Source: Bordetella genomosp. 1 (GTDB lineage Bacteria; Pseudomonadota; Gammaproteobacteria; Burkholderiales; Burkholderiaceae_B). From it: DNA of 64,000 bases. Location of the stretch: NCBI RefSeq assembly GCF_002261335.1, contig NZ_NEVL01000003.1, positions 1,364,001 through 1,428,000 of the forward strand. Direction: 5' to 3'. Below the pieces are notes generated by a model that had not been told where the DNA came from, ran no database searches, and saw nothing but the letters and a program-made list of their open reading frames with translations. Shown here piece after piece: positions 60,841 through 64,000 of the stretch (the stretch's first letter is position 1; the number at the start of each line of letters is the position of its first letter). The position numbers and the translations under genes are program-made.

Positions 60841-61095
60841 TCATGCGTTTGCCTGGTCGTCGGCCGACGCGTTGACCGTGGCCAGCTCGGGCCAGATGCG
60901 CTGCCAGTCGTCGGGGCGGAGGTCGCGGCGCGATACCGCGCCTTCGGTTGCGCGCTCAATCTCCAGGCAACGCCCGATCGGCACCTGCCTTACCCCGTTG
61001 GCCCATTGGTATATCTGCACCGAGTGACATCGAATGGCCACCGCCAGCCGAGATTGGCGCCCGCGCTGCGCGCCAAGATATTCAGATAGGTTCAT
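60841..61095 (-). CDS. Cro-like repressor (YdaS/Cro family)
   Basis: 84 residues from MNLSEYLGAQRGRQSRLAVAIRCHSVQIYQWANGVRQVPIGRCLEIERATEGAVSRRDLRPDDWQRIWPEL: the YdaS/Cro helix-turn-helix (sYl....gRq..LA.aig.....i.qWa.g.RqvP...c..IE.at.G.vsr.dLRP). Expressed from pR; opposes cI. Confidence 0.93.
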   Translation of the reverse strand: MNLSEYLGAQRGRQSRLAVAIRCHSVQIYQWANGVRQVPIGRCLEIERATEGAVSRRDLRPDDWQRIWPELATVNASADDQANA

Positions 61096-61118
61096 AGCGC
61101 CTCATAAAGATGAAGCGA

Positions 61119-61182
61119 ACTTTAGCGAATCGCTTAATAACAGTCAAGCGAATCGCTCATGCCTCTGTTTAGCGATTTGCTA
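61119..61182. promoter_or_regulatory. Right operator (three sites) and pR promoter
   Basis: Three related 13-bp operators: TAGCGAATCGCTT (61123-61135), AAGCGAATCGCTC (61146-61158), TAGCGATTTGCTA (61170-61182). On the minus strand pR reads TTGACT (61142-61147), 17 bp, TAAAGT (61119-61124), so the first operator is in the spacer and the second overlaps the -35. Repressor bound here shuts off cro and the early genes. Confidence 0.85.
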
Positions 61183-61194
61183 TCAAATGCCCTC

Positions 61195-62166
61195 ATGAAA
61201 GCCGTTGCAGAAATTCGCCTTGAGAATCTAGAGCACCTGGTCTCGGAGGCCGGTACCGCTGAGCGTTTGGCCGAGCGCGCCGGCCTGTCGCCCGTATATT
61301 TGAGTCAGATCCGGAGCCGCGCTGTAGATAGAAAAACCGGGAAGGCTCGCAACTTGGGGACAGCAGCCGCACGCAAGCTGGAGGCCGGCATGGCGAAGCC
61401 AGCGGGCTGGATGGACACCGAACACGCGCGCCAAGCGGAAGCTGCCTTGGGAGAGGGGCATGCCGGTCGGATTGGCTTTGTGATCCAGACCCTGCGCATG
61501 CTTCGGGGAATGACTGTCGAGAATCTCGGCGATGCCGCAAACTTATCTGCGCGCGAGATTGAGGCGATCGAGAAGGACGAGAGCGTGCCGGGTGGATCTT
61601 TGAAGTTGATCGCCGCAGCTCTTCGGCTGCCCGAAGGGGCGCTCACAGATTTGGTAGGAAAAGGCTTCGGCGAAATCGCGGCGACCCTCATGAAGGGAGG
61701 AGGGCTCGCGGTTGGGACAGAGAGCGATGGCGTGGCGTACATCGGCCCTTACCAAGCAGACCGCATGATTCCCGTCATAGGGACCGCCCAACTGGGCGAA
61801 AACGGCTTTTACGAGATGCTGGAGTACCCTGCCGGCCACGGCGATGGCTACATCCGCTACAAATCCAAGGATCCGAATGCCTACGTGCTGAAGGTTCGCG
61901 GAGATAGCATGAAGCCAGCGATTCGGAATGGCTGGTACATCGTTGTGGAGCCGAGCGGCACTCCCACGCCTGGCGAGTACGTGGTGCTTCAGCTAGAAGA
62001 CGGAAGGAAGATGGCGAAAGAATTGCTGTTTCATCATCCCCGAACTCGAGACATTGAAGTCATGTCGGTGAACGGCGAGGTCCGAATGAGCATCCCTGGA
62101 TCGGCCCTTGTCAGCGTGCATCCGATATGCGCCGTGGTGCCGCCGAGCCAGCTCATAGAGCCGTAG
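61195..62166 (+). CDS. CI-like prophage repressor (HTH plus S24 LexA-like domain)
   Basis: 323 residues from MKAVAEIRLENLEHLVSEAGTAERLAERAGLSPVYLSQI; this start leaves all three right operators upstream, as in lambda. An alternative ATG at 61159 adds 12 residues. Two helix-turn-helix-like regions are seen (about 8-45 and about 95-140, AGRIGFVIQTLRMLRGMTVENLGDAANLSAREIEAIEKDE). The C-terminal S24 domain has the catalytic Ser in VRGDSMKPAI and Lys in GRKMAKEL, so RecA-stimulated self-cleavage and induction are expected. Confidence 0.93.
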   Translation: MKAVAEIRLENLEHLVSEAGTAERLAERAGLSPVYLSQIRSRAVDRKTGKARNLGTAAARKLEAGMAKPAGWMDTEHARQAEAALGEGHAGRIGFVIQTLRMLRGMTVENLGDAANLSAREIEAIEKDESVPGGSLKLIAAALRLPEGALTDLVGKGFGEIAATLMKGGGLAVGTESDGVAYIGPYQADRMIPVIGTAQLGENGFYEMLEYPAGHGDGYIRYKSKDPNAYVLKVRGDSMKPAIRNGWYIVVEPSGTPTPGEYVVLQLEDGRKMAKELLFHHPRTRDIEVMSVNGEVRMSIPGSALVSVHPICAVVPPSQLIEP

Positions 62167-62191
62167 GCTGCACATCCCCCAGCCCTAGACC

Positions 62192-62219
62192 GCCGCCCCA
62201 TGCCGGGCGGCTTTTTTTT
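62192..62219 (+). terminator. Intrinsic terminator after cI
   Basis: GCCGCCC (62192-62198), loop CCATGCC, GGGCGGC (62205-62211), then TTTTTTTT. A textbook terminator 26 bp past the cI stop. Confidence 0.92.
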
Positions 62220-62236
62220 GCCCTAACTCGTACAAC

Positions 62237-62323
62237 AAGCGTTTCGCTTTATAAATTTAAGCGAAACGCTTGCTTTTCATAAGCGATATGCTTAATATTC
62301 ACCCCATCAACTGCTCTTTAACA
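62237..62323 (+). promoter_or_regulatory. Left operator (three sites), pL promoter and boxA-like nut element
   Basis: Operators AAGCGTTTCGCTT (62237-62249), AAGCGAAACGCTT (62259-62271) and AAGCGATATGCTT (62281-62293). The pL promoter on the plus strand is TTGCTT (62270-62275), 17 bp, TAATAT (62293-62298), overlapping two operators. TGCTCTTTAACA at 62312-62323 equals the rrn/nut boxA antitermination element. The layout equals lambda oL-pL-nutL. The pL transcript would run rightwards. Confidence 0.8.
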
Positions 62324-62517
62324 ACTGAGACCGCCCGCCCCCGAGAAGGAGGAAGGGCGAAACAGGACAACCTGGCGCAAGCGCGTCCAAGGACCCTGCG
62401 TGCCCGCGCCCACAGCGCAGGCAACGCCCAGCCGGGCGTGGCGACGATAACCCCGGCACGCCCAAGCTCTTCGTGCTGCCACTCGTGCTGAGCCACACGC
62501 AGGTTTAGATCAACCAG
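62324..62517. other. Leader region downstream of pL without a supported gene
   Basis: No protein gene with a ribosome site is seen. It contains AAGGAGG at about 62346 without a following start. The opposing ATPase gene begins to the right, so the pL transcript would be antisense to it. Confidence 0.4.
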
Positions 62518-64000
62518 TCAGTGCTCCATCTCATCAATGGACTCGGTCAGTTTGGCAAGGCTGAAAAGCGGAGCTCGACGCAAGAGCGATACCAGCTTTA
62601 GGACCGAATCGCCAACTCGTGAAGGCTCGGAACTTCTCGTTCTTTTCAGCACGATATGCCCCTTTTCGAAGTCAAGCACCGAAAGATTTTGCTTCAGTCG
62701 AGAACCCGAGTACTGACTTAAATCTAGGAGATAGACCTCCGACCGCTGGCCAGCTTGATGGTTATCCGACAGGCTAGCGTTAATCAAGTGAATCATCCGC
62801 AGGTCCGCTAAAGCCTGCAATGCCCGGTACTCCGGTTGATGTGTCTCCTTGTCCCGAAACTCAATGCGGAAGAAGGTGATCTGTTCCTCAGTAAGCAAGA
62901 ATTCGCGCACCACATTCAAAGACGCGACAAGAACCGCAGATCGCCCGGAAGTCGCTGCGGCATCATCCTCGAGTTCTTGTTGTTTTGTCTGGCTAACGAG
63001 CCCAGCGGCATTGTTCACATCTTGCACGCCAACAGTCTTCGCGTTGACCCGCTGACGTGCTGTCTGCAAGGATGCTGCGCAAAGCGTTAAGAAGTCACGA
63101 GGCACCCCTCCCGATGCCAGCACCAAACGATCCAGTGCCGCAGCACTTACGACGTTACTTAGAGGCGTCGCGCCCGTTTCCTCAATATATCCTCTCAGAA
63201 CCTGTTCTAGAAAAATCTTTGCCTTTTCGGGCTCTTCTAGGGTGACATCCAAATTGATGATCGTTGCATCGTGCCCAGTTTGCAGGCCGGTGGGAGGATC
63301 AGGAATAAACCACCGCGTCTGATGCTGGATCCCCGCCACCTTGAGCCACACGGGGTTGTCACGCGTGACGCCATGAAGCAGGTCTAAAAACTTCGGCACA
63401 TCTCCGCTTTGCAGGTAATGGATATCGTCTAAGAATATGTAGAGTGGACTCGACCGCACGCAAAATCTCGCGCACGCTTGCTGGAGCTGAGGCACCAGTA
63501 TGGCTACATCGCCGGGGGAAGCGCTAGATGGCTGAAACCATTGTTCAATCTGCCCGCGAAGCTGTTTGACCGATTCAATTGCAGGGGAGACTTCAGAACG
63601 TGCTCCATACCCGCCGAGAAGCACGTCACATACCCGTAGCGCCACCGTTAGAAACGCATGGGTTGCCCCTAGCGCACGCAATGATTGCATATTCACCCAC
63701 AAAACATGCGCTCCCTCAACTTCGAGCACGCGTTTTGCCTCCAGGAGCAGCGCGGTTTTCCCCACCCCCCGCCGTCCGAAAATGAGGTGATGGCGCGGTG
63801 ACCTGGCCAGACTCAAGCGCTCAGCAGCGTCCACGATATACCGCAAGCTAGGCTGAGTTTCGGAGGTGCGGGATCGAGCATTCAGGAGCCGAATCAGGTC
63901 AGGGATGCGACCATCATGAACTCCAGATACTTTCGTCGCGGCGCGAGGAGCAGACTGTTTGGTCTGCCGTACCGTCACGAAACCGTTCTCTAGCTTCTCA
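62518..64000 (-). CDS. P-loop AAA-type ATPase, partial at right edge
   Basis: At least 486 residues from an in-frame GTG at 63978, but the frame is open to the edge (codons upstream read EKLENGF), so the real start may be outside. Walker A GRRGVGKTALLLEAKRVL, Walker B LYIFLDDIHYL, sensor region PVWLKVAGIQHQTRWF. A winged-helix-like C-terminal half (about 340-486). Orc1/STAND-like ATPase organisation. It lies beside cI, the usual site for defence or superinfection-exclusion cargo; no partner effector is visible in the window. Confidence 0.8.
   Translation of the reverse strand, partial: EKLENGFVTVRQTKQSAPRAATKVSGVHDGRIPDLIRLLNARSRTSETQPSLRYIVDAAERLSLARSPRHHLIFGRRGVGKTALLLEAKRVLEVEGAHVLWVNMQSLRALGATHAFLTVALRVCDVLLGGYGARSEVSPAIESVKQLRGQIEQWFQPSSASPGDVAILVPQLQQACARFCVRSSPLYIFLDDIHYLQSGDVPKFLDLLHGVTRDNPVWLKVAGIQHQTRWFIPDPPTGLQTGHDATIINLDVTLEEPEKAKIFLEQVLRGYIEETGATPLSNVVSAAALDRLVLASGGVPRDFLTLCAASLQTARQRVNAKTVGVQDVNNAAGLVSQTKQQELEDDAAATSGRSAVLVASLNVVREFLLTEEQITFFRIEFRDKETHQPEYRALQALADLRMIHLINASLSDNHQAGQRSEVYLLDLSQYSGSRLKQNLSVLDFEKGHIVLKRTRSSEPSRVGDSVLKLVSLLRRAPLFSLAKLTESIDEMEH

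Noticed and set aside
62270-62491. 73-codon open frame downstream of pL
   Set aside because: It begins within the third operator/-10 region and contains the boxA element; no ribosome site.

Overview
The window is a GC-rich chromosomal segment from a betaproteobacterium. The best guess is Burkholderiales, family Alcaligenaceae (Bordetella/Achromobacter-like). The guess rests on gene content and order: gshB next to a mannose-type PTS EIIA, then HPr and EI; infC-thrS; and an oxygen-independent hemN. It is an inference from content, not a database match.

Region 1 (1-26 kb) is ordinary high-GC chromosome. In order: a truncated secreted esterase, an ornithine cyclodeaminase-family enzyme, OsmC, an Nramp manganese transporter behind a Fur-box-like promoter, a regulatory PTS (EIIA/HPr/EI) with gshB, infC (rare ATC start) with thrS, a LuxR-type response regulator with a structured leader, hemN, a divergent MocR regulator/PaiB-like pair, an M23 peptidase, a ParD-like/methionine aminopeptidase operon behind a TA-style palindromic operator, a SulP transporter, a hexapeptide acyltransferase, an RcnA/RcnR nickel-cobalt efflux pair with a perfect RcnR-type operator, a classical autotransporter and a tiny lipoprotein.

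Region 2 (about 26-31.4 kb) is clearly AT-richer and looks horizontally acquired. It holds a compact minus-strand operon: a 45-residue His-rich peptide gene (too short for most gene callers), a radical SAM/SPASM enzyme with an unusual N-terminal domain, an MFS exporter and a SAM methyltransferase. The last three overlap or are translationally coupled. This has the architecture of a RiPP (modified peptide) biosynthesis cluster and is the most interesting system here. A GrlR-like gene with its own strong terminator follows upstream.

Region 3 (about 32.3-64 kb) is a near-complete lambdoid siphoprophage that runs past the right edge. From right to left: an ATPase at the edge; a lambda-like switch (cI, divergent cro, three operators on each side of cI, pR and pL promoters, a boxA/nut-like site); a CII-type regulator; replication genes with an iteron array inside the initiator gene; a resolvase-like nuclease; HNH; a G/C-run hairpin (possible cos); small and large terminase; portal; S49 protease; HK97-type capsid; connector and tail genes, including a tail chaperone with a canonical -1 frameshift heptamer; a very long tape measure; tail fibre; holin/SAR endolysin/nested Rz-Rz1; then small moron genes including three tandem paralogues of an unknown family. 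No integrase is visible, so the integration module probably lies beyond 64 kb.

No tRNA, rRNA, CRISPR array or insertion sequence was recognised.
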